In this document: in pieces, positions 50,950-61,790 of the stretch
Position numbering within the stretch: position 1 is the first letter of the stretch
How the letters are laid out: each line of letters begins with the position of its first letter
Assembly: GCA_013397795.1 (NCBI GenBank)
Contig: VZTJ01002455.1
Span: 279,861 to 343,860, forward strand
Reading direction: 5' to 3'
DNA: 64,000 nucleotides
Source of the DNA: Orthonyx spaldingii
Taxonomy: Eukaryota > Chordata > Aves > Passeriformes > Orthonychidae
The notes under the pieces: model-generated
What the model was told of the DNA's origin: nothing
Seen by the model: only the letters and a program-made list of their open reading frames with translations
Databases searched by the model: none
Program-made: the position numbers and the translations under genes

Positions 50950-51071
50950 ATGAACAGGAGGCCTTGAAGTCCATCATGAAGGACCTGGTGGCTCTCCAGA
51001 TGGGCAGACGTCACCGGCTGCCTGGCTATGACACCATGAAGAATAAAGACCCTGCTCACTCCAACAAACAG
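50950..51071 (+). CDS. MAP3K3: MAP3K3 coding exon 2
   Basis: It encodes DEQEALKSIMKDLVALQMGR and RHRLPGYDTMKNKDPAHSNK then Q. The acceptor is gtgcatcacag; the first two bases (AT) need a G from exon 1 to make Asp, so exon 1 contributes only ATG plus G. The donor is AAACAG|GTAATG. Confidence 0.96.
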
Positions 51072-54000
51072 GTAATGGGCCAGTTACTGAATACCTGAGC
51101 TGGTGATCTGGGGGCAGAAGGGACAGAGCAGGTGGACAGAGGATCTGCTGCCTTGGCTCTGTGCTCAGGCTGTGGCAAATATGGAGCTTTTCTGTTATTA
51201 ATATTTTTATATAAGATTTTGTGTCTTTAAAATATAATGTAATATAATATAACATAACAATATAATAAATATAATTAATATGGTTACTATAATTAATATA
51301 AATTGTATGTATTATGTGTTGTATATATTATATGTTTATATATTTAAATAAAATATTTCATTTATATTACATTATATATGTGTGTGTGTATATATATATA
51401 CACATTTATTTGATAATTTGCAACATCTTAGTATACTGCATTATCCCCACATGTATTTTTGATGGGGTTTGGTCTGCCCAGCTGAAAGATTTAGCAAGTG
51501 GGTTTCTGATTTCACAGTCGTATTTCCATTTTTTAAAGTGATTTTATTCTTTTTTAAAGAAAAAACTCAATGCCAGCAGCCCCCCCCTCCTGGGCAGCCC
51601 TGCAATAACGAACCAGTGTGCCTCTGCAGTGGAAGAAAAAAAAATTCCGGTGAGAAAACTGCCTTCATTTCCATCTTAGCAATTATAAATTAGGAGTGTG
51701 CCTTCAAGTTATGTGCAGTGACTTTAGGGAATTCCTTCAAGCGGGTGGGAGGCCAGGAAAGCTTTTCTTCCCTCACTGTCCCGATGTAGCAGCATGTGCA
51801 CATTTATTGTAGGGTCAGGACAAGGGGGAAAGGCTTTAAGCTGAAGGAGGGCAGGGATGGGTGGGATATTGGGATGGAATTGTTCCTGTGAGGGTGGGGA
51901 GGGGCTGGAATGGAATTCCCAGAGAAGCTGTGGCTGCCCCTGGATCCCTGGCAGTGCCCAAGGCCAGGCTGGAGCACCCTGGGACAGTGGGAGGTGTCCC
52001 TGCCATGGCAGGGGTGGGAATGGATGGGCTTTGAGGTCCTTCCCAACCCACAGCAGTCTGTGACTCCCAAGGTAATAAGTGCTGGAGTCAGTGCTTTGAA
52101 GTCTCTTTAGGTTCATTCCACATTCCTCCAGAGTTTTTCATGGAGAAAACGAAGGTATTGATGTTCTGGTAAAAAGGAAGGACAGGATAATGCAGCTTTG
52201 TCTGGAGATGCTGAATGTGATTTAAATGAAATGCTTCAAAGCAAAAGCAACAGTTTTAATCAAGAACTGTTTGTCCATTGCTGTTGTGCAAAATTAAATC
52301 AAGTTACTGGTAGCAAAACTGACATGAACAGGAGGAGTTTCCTATGTCAGTAAAATAACTCTTTTCAGTGTTATTCCTGTTACAGGTTTAAGCTTTTTGG
52401 AGCAGGCTTTGAAGTTCATGTCTGTCTTCCTTATGCTTTGCCTGCTCGTAATCTATGTGTTCAGCTGGATCTGGGATTTCCTTGAATGTGTTGGACAAAT
52501 CCATAGATGGAGCAGTACAAAATCCTTTCCAGATCACTCTGAAACAGAAATTCAGAGATGCCTTAAATCAGAATCTGTAATTGTGATTTATGATAGCGCG
52601 TCACAGAACTGGAGTGCTGAAGTGCTAAACTTGGCTTTGCCTTTTGAATCATCTCTGAGGACAGTTTATGTGAATTGCTTTAGCAAGTGATGGGTTCACT
52701 GCTTTCAAGGGAAACTGAAAGCACTGGATGCTTAACTCCTCTAGGTTCTCTCTGGAATGGGAACACCAAGATCACCCTGAACACCTTTTTTTAGGTCTTT
52801 GATAAGTAGACGTGAATGGGCAGTGTCAGGTCCTTCTGGAAAAATCAAGCAATAAGTTCCAAGTTGCATCCCCTGTTTCCTTTATTCCAAATTGCAGGTT
52901 TCAAAGGAAGCAATGGAGTTGAGAAAGCGGTTGGAGTTTGCTTGGGTACCTGCAAGTTAAAGAGAGTTTTCCAAAAGAGCTCTGGGGATCTTTTAATTTC
53001 AGCCGGTGAGAGCTGTGGCACTTGGCTGCTCCAGGGCTTAAAACCACATCTTGAGGTCACAAATTTAATCTGAAAAATGGCTTGAATTCCATTTTGTCCA
53101 AACTGTCCTGTTTAGTTCCCTTGGACTGGGCTGCTTAAAACAGTATAAAGTTAAAACCAGAGCCTTCCTTTCCTGAAAATCCTGATGCAAAGCAACCATT
53201 CCTCCATGCAATGTGTCTGAGAAGAACTGTTTGATCAGGAGGTGGCTGGTAGACATCTTTTATAGGATGTTATTCCTGTGCTGTTTGCTGCATTGTTCCT
53301 TTACTGCTCGATTCAAGTGAGTTCTCTAGCATTTGTTTCGTTTTGGAGTAGTTCTAGACTAAGTAAATGTATTTTAAAGTTCTGTGTGAATGACCCACCT
53401 GCAGCTGGGATTGAGAAGGTGATTTTCCCTGGTCCTTGCTGTCCCTCCCTCCCTGCTGCAGGAATCCCCTGTGCTCCCAGGGACTCCGTGGGTGCTTTTG
53501 AACTACATTCTTGACCACTGGGCCTGCCAGAAACTTCCTCCAGCTAAAGAGCATTTCCTGGCCACGTTTTTTTTGAAGTTCCTAGATGTATGATTGCCTA
53601 TTGTCTGAGGCTTTCACAGATGGCTTAATCTATTCCAATCACATAAATTGTGCAGCAGAAATGATGGAGTCTTATCAGAGCAGGTTTTCCCCATATATTT
53701 TTATCTTTCTGACCTAAATTGGGATTTGAACTTGGATGTCCAGAGTTGAAAGTTCAGCTTGTTGACTCTTCCATGCCACAGAGCATCTTCTGAGCTGTAG
53801 TGACTGCACAGGTTGCACAGTCAGTGCTTTTAACCATCCAGATGGAGGTGATGAAACCTTTGATGAAACCTTAGAGTTTTAAAAGGTGGCACAGAATCAG
53901 CCTGTTAGTAACTGGGTTTGAGCTTCAGGGGCTGCGCTTTTGCAATAGCAGAGATTTAGTCCATGTCTTAAGAATAAAGCATAATAAATAGGAATAAAGA

Positions 54001-57000
54001 GTAAAAAATAAGAATAATAAATAGGAATGAAAACTGAAAATAGGTGTAAGAATAAGGACTGTAGCACGTTCCCTCTCTTTTTTGCCGTGTGTGCTTTGAG
54101 CATGATTAAAGAAAAGTAACTTCAGATTAATAAGCAGTTAGGACTGAATTTCAGATTTTTCTTATGCAGTGTTAAAGATAATTTTCTTTATTCAGTGTCC
54201 TCTGCTTAAGTGACAGTTTACCAAAATTAGAGCTTAGTTTTTACCCCTTTCCTTCTCTTTCTCCTTCAGCACTTCCTCCATTCCTCACGTGCTGTGTTCA
54301 GGTATCAGCCACTTGCTTCCACAGCCTGCTTCAGCTTCCCTGGAGAAAGTTAAAATACTGAAATCACAATAGGATGCATTTGTGTGCTGTTGTGTGTGCC
54401 AGAGTTGGATTGTGAGCTCACCTCTCGTTCTTTCTCCTGCAGAATGATGTCAGGATAAAGTTTGAACACAACGGGGAGAGGCGGTAAGTTGGCCTTCACT
54501 GCTTTGATTCTTTGCTTAGGAGAGTAATTTAGTCATCAGTAATTGACCTTGAATAGTTTGTTGGCTTTGCTTTCCTTTTTCCTGAATGGAAATCACACAG
54601 TGAAGGCAAAAGCAAACAGGTCACACACAACCTGGTTATTTTTAGAGATCAGTGTGTCATAAAACACTGATTTATTTCCATAATATTTATTTGTAAGTGA
54701 AGTGCAGCATTTTTAAAAGGTGCCCGGCCTCAAATAAGTTCAGCCTGAAAGTCTTATTTCAGATATGTTCCCATTTTATTTCATTTAACTAAAACCAAAT
54801 GAAGCTGATCAAATCAGTGTCATTCTTTTCTAGTTTCTCACTTCCTGATGCCCTGTCGTTATCACTGGCCTGCTGTGATTGAGCAATAGATACAACAAGG
54901 GAAGATTTTTTTTTCATTGATGTAGAAGCGTCTTTGTTATTTCCTCTGATATTTGGTTTTGAGAGACATTCTTTTACAAGAAAAACCAGAAATAACTGAA
55001 ATAGCAGTTTTCAGTTTTTACAACATTGTTTGCAATGGATAAAATTGCTGAAATATTTCAAAGTAGGTCTCAAAAATCCTCTTATTTGCCATCAAATTGA
55101 GTGGAACTCTCGAAATGTTTAATGACTGGTGGCTGTGTGAACCTTCAGGAAGGCTCCAGGCTTGTCTGTGGTCTCTGAGTCTGCTCTCACTGAGGGAAAA
55201 AGTGATCTTGGTGCTGGGTTATAGTGTCTGTATTTTGGAAGGTATTAGTTGGATTGTCAGCATGAATGTGTGTGCCATCTTCACAGCCATCTTGTGGGAA
55301 TCCTTTGGTTTCTCCCAGACCAGACAATACTTCCAAAGTGAAGTAGTTCATGGTTTCATGATAAAATGCAGATTTAATGTCAATGGTACAGGAGTACGAG
55401 TTGTCTGTAGAAATCCTCACAGCCTGTTCTAGCAGAGGTTATTGGCTGAGTTGTTGAAGCTCCTCCTTTGTCAGATTTTGGGATTTCTGTTAGGAAAGCA
55501 GAAGTGTTCTTTGTTGGAAAAGCAGGTTGTGGAGAGTGATTTCTACTCTTCCTCAGAACCTGAACTGTTTCTTTCACTGAAATCCTACGTGATGAATTGT
55601 GTCACTGACTTTTTGTGCTGTGGGAGAAATTTTACACAAAATCATCGCTGGGAGCTGCTTCCTCCTTTGTCAGCCAGGTCTGCTCAGCACTCTCCTGTGT
55701 CAGGGGCTTTGTGAGGACAACAACAGAGCCACAGTGGGACATGTCACAATTTCTTGTCACACCATGTTAGGACAGGGGAACTGGGCAGCAAAATCCTGTC
55801 ACCACAGGCTTATCATTTTGCCTGTCTGTTGGGTGCATTTCAGGTGGCACGGAGCTCAGGGGGGCAGGAGGGGTTTTTTCCTGGTGGTTTTTTTTTCTAA
55901 AATGAAAAGGTTGATTGTGTGTCAGTGTAATTATGCAGTTGTGCTCGCCTGAATTCCCCGCTCCCAGCACGGTGAGCAGTTCCAGACAGGGAGCTTGCAG
56001 CAGAATGTCAGAGTGTGTGCTTGGTTTCACGGGAGCTGCCAGATCTAACCACAAATATTTAAGGTGGTCAGGCAGGAATGGGCTCCTTAAACCCTGCAGT
56101 CCAGGATTTTGTGTTAGAGGAGTGCACGGAGTATTTAAACCAATAGAATTCGTGGCACCTGAGAACAGCTCTGCTTTTGAATGCATTGAGGGTAGAATGG
56201 GAGCCTTTATAAGGGACTGAGAGCTCCACGGCGTTTGTGTGGTGCCAGAGTACTGTAATTTCAAGTATGGGTTTCTCAGGAATATGTAGAAAATGTTATT
56301 GTGGGCTGCTTTTTAACAAGGACAATTATTTCCAAATAGCTGAGTGTTGTAGGTCTGGTAGCAAGATAACCCTTCATGGGAAGGGGCTGAGGAAGCCAAC
56401 TAAAACCAGGGTTATTTAAAACAAAAGCTGCACCTCGTGGAGGGATACCCAGGGCTGATGAAGCCGTGTGGATGGGTGGATGAATGATTGGGAAACTCAG
56501 CCTTCTCTCCAAAGCACAGTTTCATCCCAGAATCACAGGATCCCAGGATGGTTTGGGCTGGAAGGGACCTCAAAGACCCAGTGCCACCCCCTGCCATAGG
56601 CAGGGACACCTTCCACTATCCCAGGTTACTCCAAGCCCTGTCCAGCCTGGCCTTGGACACTTCCAGGGAACCAGGGGCAGCCACAGCTTCTGTCTATTGC
56701 CCTCTCCCTCCCTTTCCTCACAAACTCGTGTGAGATAATTCAGGGTCTCACTGAGTTGCCTCTGTGAGCAAGACAGGTCTTGAGTTTCCATGGTCCACTC
56801 AGCAACCTGGAAGTCCAAACAGAGCCTTGATCATTTGTAGTGTGCTGATGCAGCAGAAGAAATAGGAAGAAAATATGTATTCATATATATATAAAAATCT
56901 GGAAGTTCTTTGGTTGAAACCAACTTTTTTATTCTGCAAAAATTGCATCGGAAACAATACTAACCTTCCAACTGAAGACAAAAAGTATAACCAGAGAGCA

Positions 57001-60000
57001 TAATAGTTCATGTGTGAAGAGGATCTTGGATTGTTTAGCCTGGAGAAGAGGAGGCTCAGGGGAGACCTTGTTATATCCTGTTATTTCTGCCTCGTGACAA
57101 GTTTGTTAATTGGTGCTCACAATCCAGCTCTTTGTGGCAGTATCTCAGCTGTGCCAGAGCAGGTGGGATTTTTTTAAGCCAAGGTGCACAGGGCATTTGT
57201 ATCCTGTTACGCGAAAGACATTTATTCAAAAAAAGGATATTTTTCTGCCCAGGGACAAAGGGATTCTATTTGAAATCTCCAGCTGAATATTGTGTTTTGA
57301 CAAACTGTATGGAAACGGGCCAGAGATCAATAATTCCTTATTGAAATAACACATATAAATTTAAGTTTGAAAGGTTTGCTACCTGCTTGAGGGTGAAAAG
57401 AGGCCACTCAAATGTGGTTTTAATGGTTCAGCCATCTGATTTGATTGCATTATCAAGTATATCTCTGAACTGAGGCAGTGATTCTCTTTCCTCCAGGATT
57501 ATCCCGTTTGTCCGTCCCGTGCGCTACGAGGACGTGCAGCAGAAAGTGAAAACAGCCTTTGGGCAGCCCCTGGACCTCCACTACATGAACAACGAGGTAC
57601 TGAGCTGTCAGTGCTCTCTGGGTGACACCTCCTTTCCCCATCACAAACTCTGTACCCAGAAATTTAATTTTCAGGTTCTTCCTTTAATGCAAACCATTGT
57701 TGAACCCCTGATCCAAAGGCAAACGTGCTGATCCTGATCGAGCATCTCACTGATGTGTGCCTTGTACAAACATCAGCATCTTGTTCTGGTGTTGCTGAGG
57801 ACACTCTCTTGGGAAAGTAAAAAAAAAAATTATTTTAAGTGTTTTGCTTTGGAAAGCAACTCCTGCAGGACAGATGCAGTGAGAGGATGGCTGTGGGCAC
57901 TGCCATTGGGAGGGGAGGTGACACAGGGAGCAGCTTTTGTCACTGTTAATAATCAGAAGTATTTTGGTGACTTTCTCATCCTGAACACACTGGCTTTTCC
58001 TTGGGTTTTTTTTGTTGTGGTGTTGCCCTAATGAGAGAGCTGCAAAACCCCATTCTCCAGAGAGAGTGGGACAGAAATGAGAGTTCTTTGTTAATAGCAT
58101 TCCCATTTTTTAAGGTGTGAGTGGGCTGTAAAACAGAAGGTGTCTGAGCCTGATATCTTGGAATCTTAACCAGCAAGTTTTAAATTCTAATTTGATTCCC
58201 TCTTTCAGAGTCTCTATCATCTTCTTTCTACCTGAAACCCAATTTTCACTTGATCATTAGGTCTGGATGCATAAGTATTCTGAGACCATTTTCCCATCAG
58301 AGAGTCAGGGGCTGACAAAGTCTCTGACTGGTTCTTTGCAAACATGAAATTCATGCAGCAATTCATACTTTCATGGGTGGTGCTTTAGAGGAATTTGCAT
58401 GGGGTCAGCCCTTTCTCTGACATGGGAGGAAAACCTCATTAAAAAGGACAGTAAGACAGTATTGGAATGAAAATTTGTGCAATAACTGAGCAATCAGAAT
58501 CCTGTTTTATATTCTGGTATTTTCCTAATGTTTGTTTAAATACCTATTGTAGAAGTAGACTTATTTTTTTTTCTGTCTCTCCTAATGGTTTTTTCCCCTG
58601 TTCTTTATTTTGCAGCTCTCTATTCCTTTGAAGAACCAAGATGACCTGGATAAAGCTATAGACCTCTTAGACCGGAGCTCCAATGTGAAAAGCCTGAGGA
58701 TACTGTTGCTGTCCCAGGACAGAAACCATGTGGGTAACGTGGGGTTTACCCTCAAGACTCTAAAGCATGATGGCAGCATTAACTGAGAGTAACAGGAATT
58801 AAAAAATCACCTTTCCCAGGCACAAATGCATGTTTATGCTCTCTGCATTGGCTCAGCTATAGGTATTTTTTTGTGTTGGGTTTTTTTTCCCTGACTTCAG
58901 CAGCTGTTTGGGGACTAAAACATTGCAGCTTTTTAAGCTGTCATATGAAGGCCATTTTATATCAAATACCCAGTAGCTGTAGGCAGAAAACAGTTGATGA
59001 GTTTGGTTTGCAGAGAACTTTCGTTACCTTTGATTAATAGCACAGCGTTGAAAACGTGTGGAATTATTTTGCCTTTAGAGCACAGGTTGTCCTTGAAGAA
59101 AAGCCTTTAGCACTTCTTCTCCTGGGTGAGAAGCCTGGGGACAGCTCGCAGTGATTTTTCAGCTCTGTAGCCCCAGTGCACTGAGTCCAGCCTGACTCTG
59201 GAAACTGAGTTGCCTTTGCTAATATTCACACCTAAGGTGAATTGGTTTGTGTCTTGGCTCACTCTCCTCTACCACAAGTGGCTGTGGCAGTGAGCATCAT
59301 TGTGGTTTGCTTTTTTCAGCAGAAGAAAATCATAATAGGAGAAATAAATCTTTTAGTCAAGCTTCCAAAGATGCCCATTTTGGACAATGAATGAACTGCA
59401 AGCTGAAGAGGGCAAAAAGAGTCAGAAGTTTCCCTTATTCCTGATTTGTGACTGGAAAACACAGTTCACTCAACCAGTATCTGTATTTTTTTTCCTTCAG
59501 AATTAAGGTCACGCAGCTTTTCAAGCTAAGGACCTCAACAGCTGAGATATTTGATTTGCAAATTACCACATTCTCCTGAGGAGTGTGACACAAAAAGCTG
59601 CTCTGTTGGTAGTAGCTTGTCAATCTGGAATGTTCATCCCTATTCGAGTTCTGCAGGCTGGGAGCTCAACTCCTGAAATAATAACACCTGTAATTCTTGG
59701 AACTGTCATGATAACTTAAACGTGCTTCTCACTATTTTTTAAATTGATAATCCATGGTAATAGAAATGCAGAGACCTTCAGGAGTGTTAACAGCCCTTTC
59801 CCAAATGGCTCGGAAGGTGTAGGAGGGGATGATGCTGTTCCTTGTCCTGTGGCCTTTCCCTGAGCATTTGTTGCTGCCTGTTCTGAAGACAATAGTTGGC
59901 AAGGAGGTCTTTGGTCTGACCTGGTGGAGTCAGACTTGGTTCTATGTTGTCAGGAAACATCCTGTAAAAGGTGGCCTCAGCTTTTGGTACAACACAGACA

Positions 60001-61790
60001 ATCCTCTTCCCCAGCCCTCATGTCAGGGCCTTCAGGCTGCAGCCAGATGTCAAATGACACCATCTAACTTTGCATAACCAGTAAACACTTCGTAAATCTC
60101 ACCCTGCACCAGCCAGGAGCCACTGCTGCTGTTGTCCTTTTATTTGCTGTTTTTTCCTCTTTTGCTCCAAGCAGAAACAAACAGCAAAGCCTTCAGTAAG
60201 TGCCACTGTTTCCCCCCCTCTCCTCCAACTTCCTCTGCTGCTCCGAGGTGCCTGACAGGAGAGCCCTCCGTGGGACAGAGCCCACAGGCCTGAAGGAGGT
60301 TTCTTGGCTGCATGATCTCATCCCACTGAGGCAGCGGGAAGCATTATTTTTCCTGAAGTACAGGATGCAGATTTTGTTTTGGTTGTGCTCTTTTCTTTTT
60401 CTGGGGATGGAAAGGTGACTTTGGCACAAATACGTACAGGGAGCAAATGAACTTTCCAGCAGTAGCTGGGTCCCTTGTACAGGAGCCTGTGTTTGTGAGC
60501 AGCACTCAGATTAATTTTCTTGTGCCTCTTTCTGTGACTCATCTCTTTTCTCCATCAGTTTACCCCTGTTGCCACTCTTTATGTTTAGGAACAAGTGGGG
60601 AGAACTGGTGAGGTTGGAGCACCTGTAGTACCAAGGCCAGGCTGTCCATCAACAGGGTGACCTCTGCACCCTTTATCCAGCTCCCATGAACCTGCTCATG
60701 GTGGAGTTTATGTGATTTAAATCAGGCTCTCTCTCCTTGCTCCTTTCAAGTGTATGTGCTTATTAAATGAGCAACCATTCAGTACTTTAATATTGAATTA
60801 AAGTATTTGAATTGTCACACCTTGCTTGTCTGTCATGTTCAAATAATTTTCAGAAGTCAGAATTTTATTTCCACGAGGTGTTTTTGGTTATGTTCTTCTC
60901 AATTAACATAAATTCTGTAACTCAAGAAGAAGGGAATGTTGCACCTTCTTGTAAAACCAGGTATGTTGGGTCAAGGTTAAAATTGAAAGTGTCTGTAGGT
61001 ATTGAGCCCCTGCTTCAACACAGGATCTCATTGGCTTGGGGGAGGTTTCACATGTCTCATTCCTCTTCCTGCTTTGAACGAAATGAGGGCTCTGTGGAAA
61101 AATTGTCTTTAATTAGATAATATCTATGTAAGTCCAGGGAAGGATGAATAAATTCATCTTTGCATCTCCAGACTGTTGGTGCTCTTAAATTCTCCAGAAT
61201 TTGTTTTCACTTAGTCAGCTGGAATTATGAATTTACTTTTTAAAGGCTGTGGGCAGTCAGGTTGCTTCTGAAAGAGTGCAAGATTCAGAATTTATTGGCT
61301 TTTGCTGGCCAAGGTGGCTGATGGAGGTTGTAGGTCCTGCTGTGTTCTGGTGTCAGGGGGTGACTGGAGCCCCTCGTGTTTCACAGGTACCTGGTGGTGT
61401 CAGACACTGAGCCCTGCAAATCCTGCACTTGAGTTGAGCTGCACAGGAGCTGGTTCTGGTTCTTTGGCTCCTGTTTTACACCATAATTGTAAACCTCACA
61501 CTCTCGCTGCCTTTTTGTTTGTATTTTCTGAATTAATAAGATTTCAGGCTCTAGAACTGTTGCTACTCAGCACTTTCTTAGTACTAAGCATAATATTTTT
61601 GGAACTGTGGCCAGGCTGCTTGAGCTCCTTCATCTCACTTTATTTTATTCTTTTCATTTTACCCAACAGACCAGTTCTTCACCCCATTCTGGACTGCCCA
61701 AGCAAGTCAGAATTAAAACTTCCCAATCCGTGGGGGATGTGAGCACACCCTATCAGCAGCCAGAACCCAGAAGCAGGCATCTGTCTGTCA
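50950..61790 (+). CDS. MAP3K3: MAP3K3 (MEKK3), N-terminal part
   Basis: MAP3K3 is a cytoplasmic Ser/Thr kinase that activates MEK5-ERK5, JNK, p38 and NF-kB signalling. Exons seen are 50950-51071, 51560-51649 (cassette), 54443-54483, 57497-57596, 58616-58729 and 61670-61790. All are GT..AG and phase-compatible, both with and without the cassette. The protein starts (M)DEQEALKSIMKDLVALQMGR. RHRLPGYDTMKNKD distinguishes MAP3K3 from MAP3K2. The PB1 domain follows (DVRIKFEHNGERRI to LRILLLSQDRNH), which heterodimerises with the MEK5 PB1 domain, then the start of the Ser-rich linker. The initiator codon (probably in the gap) and the kinase domain (downstream) are outside what can be read, so this is partial at both ends. 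Confidence 0.96.
51195..51420. repeat. AT-rich low-complexity / (TA)n region
   Basis: About 220 bp of almost pure A/T with ATAATATA-like units, ending in TGTGTGTGTATATATATATACACA. It lies in the MAP3K3 intron between exon 2 and the cassette exon. Confidence 0.95.
51560..51649 (+). CDS. MAP3K3: MAP3K3 alternative cassette exon (30 codons)
   Basis: It follows ctttttttaaag-type sequence (ttcttttttaaag) and ends AATTCCG|GTGAGA. It encodes KKLNASSPPLLGSPAITNQC then ASAVEEKKIP. This corresponds to the 31-residue insert of human MAP3K3 isoform 1 (KKHNSSSSALLNSPTV... ending EKKKFL), which is also skipped in the common isoform. Being 90 nt long and phase 0 at both ends, it can be included or skipped without a frame change. 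Confidence 0.88.
51814..52064 (+). mobile_element. CR1 LINE 3'-end fragment
   Basis: gggtcaggacaagggggaaa to tttgaggtccttcccaaccc; sense-orientation CR1 with a short internal deletion after aaggccaggctggagcacc. Confidence 0.92.
53970..54055. repeat. Degenerate AATAAATAGGAAT repeat
   Basis: Several imperfect copies of AATAAATAGGAATAAA give four AATAAA hexamers within about 60 bp, inside a MAP3K3 intron. Confidence 0.8.
54443..54483 (+). CDS. MAP3K3: MAP3K3 41-nt exon, start of PB1
   Basis: It encodes NDVRIKFEHNGER plus two bases of Arg; human has SDVRIKFEHNGERR. The acceptor is ttctcctgcag and the donor GAGGCG|GTAAGT. The Lys in RIKFEH is the basic PB1 surface residue position. Confidence 0.95.
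56528..56693 (-). mobile_element. CR1 LINE 3'-end fragment
   Basis: cagaatcacaggatcccagg, then ctggaagggacctcaaagac, then ggcagccacagcttctgtc: a reverse-oriented CR1 tail. Confidence 0.92.
57030..57085 (+). mobile_element. Short internal CR1 piece
   Basis: tttagcctggagaagaggag and gctcaggggagaccttgtta match a more 5' part of the CR1 3' region. Short and diverged at both ends. Confidence 0.6.
57497..57596 (+). CDS. MAP3K3: MAP3K3 exon, middle of PB1
   Basis: It encodes RIIPFVRPVRYEDVQQKVKT and AFGQPLDLHYMNNE. The acceptor is ttcctccag and the donor AACGAG|GTACTG. Human differs at a few positions (IAFSRPVKYEDVEHKV), and FGQPLDLHYMNNE is unchanged. Confidence 0.96.
58616..58729 (+). CDS. MAP3K3: MAP3K3 exon, end of PB1
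   Basis: It encodes LSIPLKNQDDLDKAIDLLDR and SSNVKSLRILLLSQDRNH, including the acidic OPCA-type QDDLDKA segment of PB1. The acceptor is ttattttgcag. The donor CCAT|GTGGGT at 58730 is chosen because it gives phase 0 and continues as NH-TSSSPHSG; the nearby GTAACG at 58734 would shift the frame. Confidence 0.95.
58730..61669. other. MAP3K3: MAP3K3 intron
   Basis: AT-rich intron without recognisable repeats or exons. Confidence 0.7.
61670..61790 (+). CDS. MAP3K3: MAP3K3 exon after PB1, Ser-rich linker
   Basis: It encodes TSSSPHSGLPKQVRIKTSQS and [20 protein letters not shown], leaving one base for the next Ser. Human reads [20 protein letters not shown] and [20 protein letters not shown]. The acceptor is ttacccaacag and the donor CTGTCA|GTGAGT. 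Confidence 0.95.

Larger units (their letters stand above)
51650..54442. other. MAP3K3: MAP3K3 intron after the cassette exon
   Basis: Contains a CR1 and an A/T-rich degenerate repeat. The open frame 52397-52690 reads as partly hydrophobic but has no domain or splice support. Confidence 0.65.
54484..57496. other. MAP3K3: MAP3K3 intron
   Basis: AT-rich intron with CR1 fragments at 56528-56693 and about 57030-57085; no exon seen. Confidence 0.7.

Noticed and set aside
52397..52690. 97-codon partly hydrophobic open frame
   Set aside because: Resembles a membrane segment by chance; no family, splice signals or supporting neighbours.
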